Of a stretch of DNA of 64,000 nucleotides, positions 35,401 through 44,283 are shown in pieces. The first letter of the stretch is position 1. Each line of letters begins with the position of its first letter. Both the position numbers and the translations under genes were made by a program. A model generated the notes under the pieces. That model was not told the DNA's origin. It saw only the letters and a list, made by a program, of their open reading frames with translations, and ran no database searches. The stretch is from Farysia itapuensis (lineage: Eukaryota > Basidiomycota > Ustilaginomycetes > Ustilaginales > Ustilaginaceae): the NCBI GenBank assembly GCA_023212645.1, contig JALBYC010000005.1, forward strand, positions 372,001 through 436,000. Reading direction: 5' to 3'.

Positions 35401-36809
35401 GTCATACCGATTGAGCCGAAACTGACGAGGCCACCTCCCGCAATCAGATAGTCCTGAGACAGGTCAGTAAGCTGCGACGAGGGTCGACTGAAATGGCCCG
35501 ACGTTGGCTGAGAGGCGTGATAGGCCGGCTGTGATTGGCGAAGCGCACTGGCAGTGTTAGGGAAGGAGAAATCTGGGTTTGCTTGCATCGATGGTCCGGA
35601 AGTGGCATTCGAGGAAGTCGCTGCCGGGGACGCCGTCTGCTGCTGCTGCTGCTGTGCTTGCTGGTTGGCCTTGTTGACGACGTTGACCGAGTGTCGTCTG
35701 CCATGACCTCGTGGCAGATTGGAGGCACCCTGCGAGGTAGCGTTGGCGTTCAAGTTAAAGTTGCCCATGGCACCGGTGTTGGACTGAGGGGGTGGATTGG
35801 TACTAAAACTGCCCATGGGGCCGGAACGAGGAGCATGACTCTGGATACGTCGGTGTCCGCCGAGATTTTGCAGACCCGTGGCGCTCACGCTGTCAAAGCT
35901 CATCTGAATAGGTGCGCCGGCACCTTGACCAGTCTGACCAAAGCCACCCTGTTGTTGATAAAGCTGCTGCTGTTGAATCTGCAAGAGCTCGATTTGTTGC
36001 TGAATGGCTGCTTGCTGCTCTGCGAGCAATTGGCTTTGAGCGGAGAGGGTGTTCATGCCACCCATGCTAGCAGCAGACTGGTGTCCAGAACGATTTGAGG
36101 ATAGTGCGCTGACGTCACTGCCCGTTCGACGATGGGGTCTACTGGCTGGAGCGCCGAATTGGAAGTCGGAACCATTAGTGGAGCCTCGCTGACCGCGTGT
36201 AGGATCGAACGAGGAGCCACCGTAGCCGACGGAGCTGGCACCGTCGTCGGTCATGTCGTCAATGTCTGTCGGTACTTGACCGAGCCCAGACCCGACATTG
36301 TAGCCCAGATCAGCAAAGCGGCTCTGAAGGCTCAACTGCCGTTGGTGAGCAAGATTTTGTCGCGAGTCAGCAGAGGTCGCGCTGTTACTATTAGCGCCGG
36401 CCTGACCCCGGGCCATGGCGTTCTGGAAGGCTGCATTTCCAGCAAAGCGCGTACCACCTTGTCGCTGAAACGATGCTTGAGTGTCTGCATGGGCACTGTT
36501 GCTGTCTGGTACATTTTCGGCGTCTTCTCCCAGACTGGCTAGGCCGCCGGCTCGAGAGGCAAACATGCTTCCTCTCTGTCCGGGTACAGCAGGGGGGGCG
36601 TCACGATTTTCCATCTTGAGGGAGCTTTCCTTGAAGCCTGTTGGATCAAGGGAATTTTTGTGCACGTCGAGGGAGACGGGGGCCTGCGGAGAGTTGGCAG
36701 AAGTAGTGGTGGTCAAGGGGCTGGCGTGTGTGTCGTTCTTGCTGGTGTCTTGCTTCTCAATTGCTTGAGCTTCAGCTTTCTTGGAAGAATGAGTGGGCTT
36801 GTGGGACAT
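32472..36809 (-). CDS. SSD1: SSD1-type RNase II-family mRNA-binding protein
   Basis: 1445 residues from MSHKPTHSSK. The long disordered N-terminus (~1-600) has Gln runs and five HxRxxS sites, matching the Cbk1/NDR-kinase consensus: S160 (HQRQLS), S231 (HRRTGS), S324 (HRRIQS), S374 (HGRRHS), S497 (HARTGS). FSFP at ~414-417 fits the [YF]xFP kinase-docking motif of Ssd1. Cold-shock-like domains follow, with RNRALEGDLVAVELLDP and VEVWNVKKEKEDKKR as in Ssd1. The RNB domain has DPETAKDLDDAVHV (residues ~882-895), in which all four catalytic Asp positions of RNase II are filled, and HFTSPIRRYADLMVHR. Yeast Ssd1 is a translational repressor without nuclease activity; this copy keeps the acidic site, so activity is possible. 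The Met at 36809 is chosen over 36998, whose extra 63 codons are hydrophobic and non-conserved-looking. Confidence 0.88.
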   Translation of the reverse strand: MSHKPTHSSKKAEAQAIEKQDTSKNDTHASPLTTTTSANSPQAPVSLDVHKNSLDPTGFKESSLKMENRDAPPAVPGQRGSMFASRAGGLASLGEDAENVPDSNSAHADTQASFQRQGGTRFAGNAAFQNAMARGQAGANSNSATSADSRQNLAHQRQLSLQSRFADLGYNVGSGLGQVPTDIDDMTDDGASSVGYGGSSFDPTRGQRGSTNGSDFQFGAPASRPHRRTGSDVSALSSNRSGHQSAASMGGMNTLSAQSQLLAEQQAAIQQQIELLQIQQQQLYQQQGGFGQTGQGAGAPIQMSFDSVSATGLQNLGGHRRIQSHAPRSGPMGSFSTNPPPQSNTGAMGNFNLNANATSQGASNLPRGHGRRHSVNVVNKANQQAQQQQQQTASPAATSSNATSGPSMQANPDFSFPNTASALRQSQPAYHASQPTSGHFSRPSSQLTDLSQDYLIAGGGLVSFGSIGMTGSMSDLADGFGGAGAGPARGSHARTGSTQWRINGPQAPQLVDLAQAQAQLAQLHQFRESAAITGHYKAPSVGGGSGFNHMGGGMGFQGNQYGAFAGGPHGGNQAMQRKALFGNYLPQGALPTLLAHGKIVVGVLRINKRNRSDAWVTTEVLDSDIFISGSKDRNRALEGDLVAVELLDPVEVWNVKKEKEDKKRRKEEQSGQASKKPDKAKDDLEVEGAQLRMIEDEEENEQNPPSLAGHVVAIVERSSGQLFSGLLGLLRPSSAATKEKQQAERIQRDGVDLTVQEGQSRPKIVWFRPTDKRVPLIAIPADQAPESFWAEGGQEAFNNRLFVACIKRWPITSLHPFGALVEEIGVIGNVEAETQALLKDTLSSATEEFTEGALKCLPAVPWKIPEREYETRRDFRDNRVFTIDPETAKDLDDAVHVTKLANGNVEVGVHIADVSHFVKLGSSLDREARKRGTSVYLVQRAIPMLPPMLCEELCSLVPDVERLTFSAVFTMNEKAQVVSQWFGKSIIKSCAKLAYSDAQKVIDGGEAPKDKIREHKPAEIAEDIMALQTLAKKMRARRFETGALRIDNTKLSFRLDENGLPTDATTHESDDAHRLIEEFMLQANMAVAQQIAAGLPDLALLRRHESPMDRRLDGFVRRAQSMGFEIDVSSGGALHRSLKKIKDESARKALEALVTKSMLKAKYFCTGMVDIAKYRHYALNVPVYTHFTSPIRRYADLMVHRQLEVVLANQDKFAVDREAMAKIAQQCNVKKDAAKLAQEQSAHLYLCLLIHDLTMRYGPVVRTATVIGVLDAAFDVIVPEFGIEKRVHVDQMPIEKHVYDEASNALSLHWKQDVDVIAWLAERSDDVHVRKLRDVSKQHAMMETTSQSQADKAALFDDELDSTSTPAAAVDDAGKPSIQRQKSLAKTPLHFDGLNTAGTSSHVQTVTELQHLPVIVTSDMTKSPPVLKVFSVNPYASPPHTTVGA

Positions 36810-37202
36810 GACTTGGGGCACGTCCGGCTCGTTTTGAATGCGGCTCAGATGAAACGGCAGCGTAGAAAAGGAGTGTGGACAAGACGGTGGGACGAAGGCC
36901 GCTGCGAAAGCCAAGAAGTACAAGATGGTAAGGCAACGTACGGTGGCGGGACTCGCACAATTGCCATTCTGAAGCCTTCGCGGTCCGTGCTGACACAAAA
37001 TGCCAACGCAACGTCACGCCAAAAAAAAAAGCGCGTCAGACTCGCGGTCTTGTTAAATCAGTGCTGCGCATTCTCGACCACGCGACCGCGACTCAACCAG
37101 TCGACGACAAGATCGCACACGACACAAAAGAGAAGAGAGGGAGAGGTATCTGGATTGACTACGGAGACATAGGCTGAGGTACAAAGCTACAGGATCCGAG
37201 AA
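36810..37202. other. Intergenic: SSD1 promoter and 3' end of the AT-hook gene
   Basis: 393 bp between two genes on the minus strand. It contains an A-run (37021-37031). No gene recognised; open frames crossing it are extensions of SSD1 shadows. Confidence 0.55.
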
Positions 37203-38468
37203 CTATGCTTGTGACACGGCATCCGGGATTTTGGCCGTTTCTTTTTTCGGTCGGCCACGAGGACGCTTTGGAGTGTCGGCGGTTTCGGCCTTCTCTTTGG
37301 GAGGGCGACCTCGTTTCTTCTTGGGAGTATCAGCATCAGCAGTGACAGCGTGATCTGTGGTATCTGCCTTCGTAGTAGACGCGGATGTCTCAGCCTTGTT
37401 GCCAACGTCTCCATTTTCGGCAGCTTCCTTCTTCGGACGACCTCTCTTCTTCTGTGGAGTCTGACTTGGATCGGCAGGCGTAGCTGCATCCGTCGAGGCA
37501 CCAGTCGCTTTTGCAGGTCGTCCTCGCTTCTTTTTGCTAGCATCGAAGCTGGTTTGTTCAGCAGGTTCAGAGTCCTCGGTCTTGATTACGGTGTCTTCAT
37601 GCTCATCAGCAGGGTCTTGAGGTGAAGGCAGAGTTGTTGCAGCCTTGGGCGGTCTACCTCTCTTTTTCTTGGGAGACGTCTCGGAAGTGGTTTCGACGAC
37701 CTTGTTGGCACTGGTCGGTTCAGCAGTTTCGTTTGTGCCCTTGGGTGGGCGTCCGCGCTTCTTCTTGGGGCTGTCTTCGGCGTTGACGCCGTCCGAGGAA
37801 GACGGGTCGGGCTGAGATTTGCGCGGACGACCACGTTTCTTTTTCTCGACGGTCGAGTCTGGCGCTTCTCCGTTGGCCGTTGGCTTTGCTTCAGCCGGGG
37901 CATCAAGAGATGCCTCGCTTTCCTCTTTCTTTGCTTTGGCATCTTTCTTTTGCTTCTTTGGCTTGTCTGCGTCTGTGCTGGTTGATGGCTCCTCTGCTTT
38001 GGTGTCCGGATTATCCTCCGGCGGAGGTCTCTTGGCTGACTCAGGGATGTCTTCCTCTGCTACATGCTCATCTTCAAACGCCTTGATGATCCGCTGTTTG
38101 TCATCGGGAAGCAGCTCGTCGTATCCGTCCTGTACAGCACTGTTGTCAGAGTGGTCCCGCTGGCGACACCTTTGACGATAACATCATACTCACGAGATCC
38201 TCTGGGTCCGTGATTCCCTCCTTATCCTTGATATTTGTGATAATCTTGCCCGTAGTACTGAGTTGTAGATGTGATTAGCGACACGTTTAACACAGCCAAA
38301 CGTTTGTACTTACCAGCCCCAATGTCGCCATTGAAAAGACTGATTGCCTTGGATCTCGACCAAACTTCCCAGACGCAGCTCGCCCTTTTTAATCTTGGTT
38401 CCAGCACATGGCTTGGGACCCTTGCAGCCAGCTCGGTTGGAGCTGGCGTACTCTACGCGATAAGGCAT
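37203..38468 (-). CDS. PARP-type zinc finger protein with seven AT-hooks, three exons
   Basis: complement(join(37203..38129, 38194..38257, 38314..38468)), 381 residues. Exon 1 encodes MPYRVEYASSNRAGCKG, KIKKGELRLGSLVE and a QWRHWGC-type end across the first junction: a zf-PARP finger (Cys-Cys-His-Cys zinc ligands; YRVEYAKSGRA-CKGC...GELR-G...WRHW-C pattern). Exon 2 completes the finger (GKIITNIKDKEG). Exon 3 carries DGYDELLPDDKQRIIKAFED, then a Lys/Glu/Ala linker and seven AT-hooks around an RGRP core (KKKRGRPRK, KKKRGRPPK three times, KKKRGRPAK, QKKRGRPKK, KRPRGRPKK). Introns are 56 bp (38258-38313, GTAAGT...CTCAG) and 64 bp (38130-38193, GTGAGT...TACAG); both keep frame. It is probably a nuclear protein that binds damaged or AT-rich DNA, but no PARP catalytic domain is present. 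Confidence 0.88.
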
Positions 38469-38639
38469 GGTGGGAGGCAGACCGAACGGATGGATGGATG
38501 GTTAGAGAGAGTCGGTCGCGAAACTGCGCGAAAATGCACTCAAAAATCAAAACGCGACATGCGTGTCTTGAATCAGACCCTGCGTTCCCCCCAAACCTTG
38601 AACAGCCTGCTTGCACTGATTCTATTCTCAAATACAAAA

Positions 38640-39467
38640 TCATACGGCAGCTCTACTTGCGTCCTCCAAATGCGAGTCAGACGGCTTGGCGGCGGCGGTT
38701 GTAGCATCCTGAGCCATGCCTGTGAAATCTTTGAAGATGATATAGGCATCAGTCAGCTCTTCTTGGCCTGTTTGGGTTCGGAGGGACCCAGCCATGGGCA
38801 GACGGCCAACAATGGTGAATCCCAGTCGTTGCCAGATTCTGACACTGGCCATGTTGTTGACGTAGACCAGGTTGAAAACGGAGCCTTTGTAGCCTGCCTG
38901 GGGACCGTAATGAAGAAACGATTTTCCGAGTACTCCCCCCAAGCCGAGACCTCGGTTGATCGGTGGCACGACAAACCCAGCATTGCAGAGATGGGAAGAG
39001 CGACCAGGGTAATTGGGCTTGATGTAATAGAAGCCGGCTACGGACTTTAACATGTCGAGTGTCTCGAGCGATGGGACCAGCTCGTGACTGACCTGAACCC
39101 CGTCTTCTGGCACAGCGAATGGAACAGCGTCGCTGGGCAAGAAGAAGGCAACAATCAGATCATAGCCTAGGAAGTATGCTTCAAACTCTGCTTGAGTTAG
39201 GGGGCCACGTTGGGGATAAGAGACACCAAGCTCGAGCTCCTTGTTGAACACATCGGCCAGATAGTCCAGAACGCTCTGAGATGGCCTCAACCCGTTCGAG
39301 GCAGAGTCAGTGCGGTATCGTGTTTGGTCATCGCCATCGGCATGAAAGGGAATTGCAATCACCGCTGTTCTCTCCGCAGATTTTGCACTGTCAGGCAAAG
39401 CATACAAACGAGGCTTGAGATTGCTCGGATCAGATCCGGCCGGCCGTGGAACATGCCCGTACGCCAT
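38640..39467 (-). CDS. GNAT-family N-acetyltransferase
   Basis: 275 residues. The C-terminal half has a GNAT fold: SVAGFYYIKPNYPGRSSHLC (strand 4 with substrate loop), NAGFVVPPINRGLGLGGVLG (acetyl-CoA pyrophosphate loop of the R/Q-x-x-G-x-G/A type: NRGLGLGG), then NLVYVNNMASVRIWQRLGF (the N-x-x-S-x-x-x-Y/W-x-x-x-GF signature). The KPNYPGR-SH-CN-GF stretch reminds me of yeast Mpr1-type enzymes that acetylate toxic proline analogues, but that link is weak. A Met at 39467 starts the frame. It lies 171 bp upstream of the zf-PARP/AT-hook gene on the same strand. Confidence 0.8.
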   Translation of the reverse strand: MAYGHVPRPAGSDPSNLKPRLYALPDSAKSAERTAVIAIPFHADGDDQTRYRTDSASNGLRPSQSVLDYLADVFNKELELGVSYPQRGPLTQAEFEAYFLGYDLIVAFFLPSDAVPFAVPEDGVQVSHELVPSLETLDMLKSVAGFYYIKPNYPGRSSHLCNAGFVVPPINRGLGLGGVLGKSFLHYGPQAGYKGSVFNLVYVNNMASVRIWQRLGFTIVGRLPMAGSLRTQTGQEELTDAYIIFKDFTGMAQDATTAAAKPSDSHLEDASRAAV

Positions 39468-39740
39468 CCTTGACAGACCTGAGAGAGCAGAGACGTGAGG
39501 AGATCGCAGCTAGACAGCTCGACAGGTAGCCAGCTGAACTAACAAATATCTTGAAACCCCTGAAATCCGGATTTTGGTGTGTACCACTGTGCCTCGTACC
39601 TTGCTTAACGCTTCATCACGGCTATACTGGTGCAGTACACACCACTTGACTGTGAGCAGCGCCCATCTGGAAGCTCTCTTGTATCAAGTAGGTCGGTCCA
39701 TGCGTGACTCGCACAGTCAAGGCAGTTTGAACTCTCCACG
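39468..39740. promoter_or_regulatory. Divergent promoter, GNAT / PPPDE peptidase
   Basis: 273 bp between divergent start codons. No TATA box or recognised regulator site seen. Confidence 0.5.
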
Positions 39741-40757
39741 ATGGTGGTAGAACGAGATGCAGCCAGCAGTCATGGAACGCCAGTCTATGTTACCGTCTGG
39801 GATCTGTCACCGCCGTCTACGTGGTCTAGTGCGGCGCATGGCTTGTTTGGACTCGGGATCTTTCATACCAATCTCTGGTTCCCAGATCTGTCGGTCGAAT
39901 GGGCTTTCGGCGGACATGGCTACGCCAACATCAGCGGCATCTTTTCCTTACCTCGCGATGCGACAACTATAGATCTCGTACACGAGCGTTTGCAGAACGC
40001 TGGTTCCTCCTCACAAAACTTGCTTCCTAAACCGTCTACGCTCGATGGACTGTCGTTTCTCGGTCCAGATCGGATCCCTCAGCCCGGTCCGACTCCCATT
40101 CCCAATGCCAGATATATTGGTGCCTACTTCTTAGGCTACGCCGCAGAAGATCACGTAAAAGACGATGGTGCAGGCGACAGCGTAGGCGCACGGTGGGCTT
40201 GTCCACAATCCGGCAAGAGGGCGTTCAAGGAGCCTGACAACTTTGTCGACCCGTACTATGTCGCCGTGTCCAAAATCTTGTCCAAAACCGTTCCCACGTC
40301 AAGCTCTGTGGCTTCCAAATCTGCTTCGTCCCCGGACTCGCTTTCCAATCTGGCAGCTCGAAACACGTACCGTCGTCATCCAAGACATCGAGGCCAGAGA
40401 CTCGCCGCCGTCTCCTACGTCACAAAGACATTGCAAGCTCTTAGGTCAGATCCAGACTGGATGGGTCCCAAGTACGATCTTCTTTCCCGCAATTGCAATC
40501 ACTTTACCGACATGGTTTGCATGAAGCTTGTCGGCGCACATATACCCCCTTGGATCAATCGAAGTGCTATGCTGGGACGCAATGTAGTCCGCGTCATACC
40601 CAAGTCAATTCTCGATATAGAAACTGGCATCGCGCTCGAGGACGATGGCTACGACTTCACTGACGACGATACGTCAGATCACGACACCACAGCCGAGCAC
40701 AGCAGCGTACAGCAACGACTTCACGACGAAGTACACTCAGCAGAATATAGGACCTAG
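39741..40757 (+). CDS. PPPDE (DUF862/DeSI-type) thiol isopeptidase
   Basis: 338 residues. The PPPDE fold carries a catalytic His-Cys pair: His42 in GIFHTNLWFPDLSVEW and Cys252 in LLSRNCNHFTDMVC. Both surrounding blocks fit DeSI/PPPDE1 proteins, which remove SUMO or ubiquitin from some substrates. FGGHGYANISGIF completes the first block; the segment NGxGxxx-like LVGAHIPPWINR after the Cys is also family-like. Between the two blocks is a long insertion (roughly residues 80-230) rich in Ser and Pro, which makes the protein about twice the usual size. The tail (DDGYDFTDDDTSDHD) is acidic. It ends 43 bp from the convergent KRE33 stop. Confidence 0.85.
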   Translation: MVVERDAASSHGTPVYVTVWDLSPPSTWSSAAHGLFGLGIFHTNLWFPDLSVEWAFGGHGYANISGIFSLPRDATTIDLVHERLQNAGSSSQNLLPKPSTLDGLSFLGPDRIPQPGPTPIPNARYIGAYFLGYAAEDHVKDDGAGDSVGARWACPQSGKRAFKEPDNFVDPYYVAVSKILSKTVPTSSSVASKSASSPDSLSNLAARNTYRRHPRHRGQRLAAVSYVTKTLQALRSDPDWMGPKYDLLSRNCNHFTDMVCMKLVGAHIPPWINRSAMLGRNVVRVIPKSILDIETGIALEDDGYDFTDDDTSDHDTTAEHSSVQQRLHDEVHSAEYRT

Positions 40758-40800
40758 CCATCTATTAATAAATGTTAACGAAGGAATGAAGCGACAATCA

Positions 40801-43800
40801 TTAGCGTCGCTGCTTTTTGGGACTGCGACTCTTGTTCTGGCCTTTCTTTTCTATTGTCTTGCTTGGTGATGGCGCTGCTTTGTCTTCTTCACCTGCGCGC
40901 TTCTGGCCTTTGACCGAAATAGTGGTGTTGAAACCGGACAGATCAGTTCCGCCGTTCCTGCGCACCATCTGAGCCACTTGTTCTTCGGCCTGTGACCAGT
41001 CTGTTCCCTCCTTGGTTGAATCGTGAATGGCATATTCTGAGAGGTCCATCGAGTCGACCAATGCACGCTTTGCGTCAAGCACTTCATCCTTCTCGTTGTC
41101 TTCTTCAACATCGCTGTCGTCGTCGTCGTCAGCTTGGCGGCGATTGCGTTCGTGCTCGTCTAGGAATGCACGACCGGCTTGTTTGAGCTCAGACTGCAGA
41201 TCACCTTTGAGCGCAGTCCAGTCTTCGCCCTCGTCATTATCTGCTCCGTTGGTCCGTGATTTGTTGCGTACGGGAGCACGCGTATCCAGACCTCCTCCCA
41301 GTTCCGGCATAGAGTCAGCAATGTCCTTCTTCTCCACCTTGCGCAGACTTTTGACGAGTTGACGAACCGTCTTGACAAATAGTGCCATCGTCTGCTGCAC
41401 AGGCAAGCGAAGTTCAGCCCCAATCTCGTCTGGGGTCTTCCTCTGCAGCCCGATGGCTAGCAACAGGGAAGACTGCAAGCCGGAAAGGCGCAATTCTTCC
41501 TCTTCCTCTTCCAGCCCGGCAGCACTTGCGGCCGCTTCGTCCTCTCGAATCGCGCGGAGACGGTTGTTGAAGTACAGAGACGCGAGCGTTGGAAGCAGGT
41601 CCAGTACGACTGACATCTCTACCATGTTGCTCGAATACGACTCCAGACGCTTTAGATCGAATGGCGACAGCAGCGTTCGAAGTTCGAGCACTCCCAGCTC
41701 TTTGGCTGATGTAGTAGCATCCACAGTTTCTCCGTCTGCCAAGCGCGCACCTTGAGTAGCAGCCTCCAGTACTGTCAGTGCCGTGATGGTCGAGAACTCG
41801 CGGAATTTGTATGACAACAATGAGATGAAGCGCTTTCGGAAGTCCATCGCTAATGCACCAAGCCACGCCGAGCTGGTGGTTGAAGAAGACGAGTCGAGAG
41901 TTTTGAGCTGCACTGTAGTATACTCGCCGGTGAGGTCGTTGGCAATTTGTCGCACCCATAGTGGCGAGTAGCCAGCTTTTTTCCAGAATTTGAACAGCTG
42001 TGGCGTGAGGCCATAAGAGACGCCGAGCCAGTCGAGTGACTCAGGCCTTCGTTCGGACAACCGTTGGAGAAGGGCAGGCATGCGGGCTGCGTCTCGGATG
42101 CGGATCTCATCACCCTCGAGCAGCGTGGTGCTTTTCGAGATCTTCTGATCGCGCACCGTGGTGAAAGTCTCGCCCTCGTCCAAGTCATCACGCACATTGT
42201 CGACGTCAAGCAGCTGACCGCTGTAGAATGCTTCCAGTGCCTGTAGAGCTCGCGCGCCGTAGCCCATTCGCGCATAGTCTGGGTGCACAGCGATTCGGAC
42301 CACGCGTGCGCCAGAGAGAGAGGCGAAGTCAGCGTCTTGGAACTGCTGCGCAACTAGCCAAGGAATCAAATCCCCGGCTTCGCGTGTACCGCGACTGAGA
42401 CTGTTTAGCACCGATGCTCGACTGATGTTTCCTTCTAGCGCGACCTGTACTACGCAAAGAGGTTCTGGCAAACCACCCTCGTTGCCCTTGATAGGTGCGA
42501 GCAGCACGAAGAGTCGATGCCCCGGAGCGTCACTCATGAGCTGCAGGTCGTTTGGTGAGTTCTTGTAGTGACTTGCAACGTACAGTGCCATCATGCGCTG
42601 CAAGAACACCTCAGATGCAGGGTGGTAGCTGAACAGGGCATCTCTGTTTACCATGTACAGCTCGCAAGACGAGGGATGAGGACATCCCTTTGCTTTCAGT
42701 GCAGCAGATGAAAGCCGAGTCAAGGACGCGTCCAGACACAACAGTTGATGGAGCCAAGACTCGATATTGTCTCCGCGCGAATATCGGATAGGTTCTTTGA
42801 GGTCGATCTCTTTGAGAGATCTTGCAGCAAGTGCTGCACCAGCTGCTCGTCCCGTGTTCAAACTTCCTTTGCCGTCGCCTTTGGCAATTGTCGATTTGCC
42901 GTTCGAGGACAACGAATCTTCGCCATTCGAGCTGTCGGCAATACCTTTAGCGTTGTCTCGGAGTTGCTGAATCAGTTTGAGTGACAGGCTTCGTCCGGTG
43001 CCCTCGTATCCATTAATAGTCGAAGAGAGGAACACAAGATAGGGCCCCATGAGGTTGCGAACCAAGGGCAGGGGAATAGCGGCAGCTTCGTCGATGACGA
43101 CGAGTTCTGCCTGACCTAGCACCTGATGATCCTGTGGCTGAATGTACTGAATGGTCTGTCGGTGCCCGCGGAAGACGTTGACGCGGACAACTACGTCCTT
43201 CCACTCTCCCGTGCCCCGTTGCAAGTCCCAGTCAGAGACCTCGTCATAGCCCAATGCGTCGAGACCTTTGAAGACGAATTCGAACAGCGTTTTGAGATTT
43301 TCGGGGCTCGGCGAAGTCACAAAGATGTTACTGTAGCCGTGAGCGATCGCGGCAGCAATTGACAAGCCAAGAGTAGCAGATTTTCCGCGGCCACGAGCTG
43401 CGGTCAGAGCGACAGTGGTCGAAAGCGAAGAGCTGGCCAAGATGTCGAGAATGGTGAGGACTGCTTTTGCTTGGTCAAGCGTCTTTGCGTGTTTGACAAC
43501 TTCGCCAACGACCTTGGTCTCGCGGACTTGGTCTTTCAGATCCGCTAGTTCTTCTTCGGCTTCGACTCGTTCTTTGCCCTTGCGGACTGTGGAGCCAACG
43601 CCAGTGCCTGCACCGGTGCTTGTCTCGGGAAGTGGGCGGATGTCCTTTGCTTTGCTTAGCGGTAGCACATTGAGCTCGTCGTCAAGCACTAATGTATCAT
43701 TGCTTGCTCCGAGTGACAGCAGAAAGCGCTCGTTGAATCTTGCCACTGGATCGTCGTCGGAGGCGCTCGAACGATAGTTGCGGTGCACATCCATGCCAAG

Positions 43801-44283
43801 CGAGTAGAGCTGGCGCAGACTCGACATAGTCTTGAGCAGCAGGATGACGGTACCACCACCTTCAACTGTCTCGATCGTTCTTGCCAGCAGATTTGGTGTG
43901 ATGGCTTCAAAGTCTTGCAGGATGAGCATGCCATACGTCTGGCCGAGAATCTTGGGTGTGTCTTTGTAGTAGCAGTAGCGAATGTCGGTCAAGCTGACAA
44001 ACAGCTCGAAAGGGTCGCCCTGACCCTTTTCGCGGATCCCTCGTTTAATGTCGTTCTTGATCTTTTGCTCGCGCTTCTTACGGTGAGTGGTGAAACCGAG
44101 ATCTTTCTTGTAGCACCAGAGCACATTGGGCCTCGACTGCACCCTGGACTGCGAGAGAAGGAAGTGCAGATTGACCACCTGATCCTTGCCCTTGTCACCA
44201 ACGATGACGAAGAACGAGCGGTGATTCAGCGCTACATTGTTTCTGATGAGCGTCGGGATGCGGGGATCCAGCTGTTTGCGCAT
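40801..44283 (-). CDS. KRE33: KRE33/NAT10 RNA cytidine acetyltransferase
   Basis: 1160 residues, slightly longer than yeast Kre33 (1056). This nucleolar ATP-dependent enzyme makes N4-acetylcytidine in 18S rRNA and, with an adaptor, in tRNA, and is needed for 40S assembly. Order: N-terminal DUF1726-like region (QLDPRIPTLIRNNV, RSFFVIVGDKGKDQVV), helicase-like ATPase with Walker A TAARGRGKSATLGL and DEAA motif LVVIDEAAAIPLP, a GNAT domain with VVRIAVHPDYARMGYGARAL (acetyl-CoA loop), then the C-terminal RNA-binding part and a Lys-rich tail. The Met at 44283 (MRKQLDPRIP) is the family start; the frame stays open 25 codons further up. Confidence 0.95.
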   Translation of the reverse strand: MRKQLDPRIPTLIRNNVALNHRSFFVIVGDKGKDQVVNLHFLLSQSRVQSRPNVLWCYKKDLGFTTHRKKREQKIKNDIKRGIREKGQGDPFELFVSLTDIRYCYYKDTPKILGQTYGMLILQDFEAITPNLLARTIETVEGGGTVILLLKTMSSLRQLYSLGMDVHRNYRSSASDDDPVARFNERFLLSLGASNDTLVLDDELNVLPLSKAKDIRPLPETSTGAGTGVGSTVRKGKERVEAEEELADLKDQVRETKVVGEVVKHAKTLDQAKAVLTILDILASSSLSTTVALTAARGRGKSATLGLSIAAAIAHGYSNIFVTSPSPENLKTLFEFVFKGLDALGYDEVSDWDLQRGTGEWKDVVVRVNVFRGHRQTIQYIQPQDHQVLGQAELVVIDEAAAIPLPLVRNLMGPYLVFLSSTINGYEGTGRSLSLKLIQQLRDNAKGIADSSNGEDSLSSNGKSTIAKGDGKGSLNTGRAAGAALAARSLKEIDLKEPIRYSRGDNIESWLHQLLCLDASLTRLSSAALKAKGCPHPSSCELYMVNRDALFSYHPASEVFLQRMMALYVASHYKNSPNDLQLMSDAPGHRLFVLLAPIKGNEGGLPEPLCVVQVALEGNISRASVLNSLSRGTREAGDLIPWLVAQQFQDADFASLSGARVVRIAVHPDYARMGYGARALQALEAFYSGQLLDVDNVRDDLDEGETFTTVRDQKISKSTTLLEGDEIRIRDAARMPALLQRLSERRPESLDWLGVSYGLTPQLFKFWKKAGYSPLWVRQIANDLTGEYTTVQLKTLDSSSSTTSSAWLGALAMDFRKRFISLLSYKFREFSTITALTVLEAATQGARLADGETVDATTSAKELGVLELRTLLSPFDLKRLESYSSNMVEMSVVLDLLPTLASLYFNNRLRAIREDEAAASAAGLEEEEEELRLSGLQSSLLLAIGLQRKTPDEIGAELRLPVQQTMALFVKTVRQLVKSLRKVEKKDIADSMPELGGGLDTRAPVRNKSRTNGADNDEGEDWTALKGDLQSELKQAGRAFLDEHERNRRQADDDDDSDVEEDNEKDEVLDAKRALVDSMDLSEYAIHDSTKEGTDWSQAEEQVAQMVRRNGGTDLSGFNTTISVKGQKRAGEEDKAAPSPSKTIEKKGQNKSRSPKKQRR

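Noticed and set aside
36810..36998. Upstream extension of SSD1 with a hydrophobic, signal-like segment
   Set aside because: The extra 63 codons lie in promoter-like DNA and contain no SSD1-type sequence. SSD1 proteins are cytoplasmic and start with a disordered tail.
37187..37942. Two Arg/Lys-rich minus-strand open frames (complement 37187-37543 and 37586-37942)
   Set aside because: They are shifted readings of the AT-hook exon. The frame that gives RGRP motifs is open from 38129 to 37203 and joins two upstream exons in phase.
40758..40800. Possible structured terminator between PPPDE and KRE33
   Set aside because: The 43 bp are AT-leaning without a stable inverted repeat; ordinary poly(A) signals are enough.
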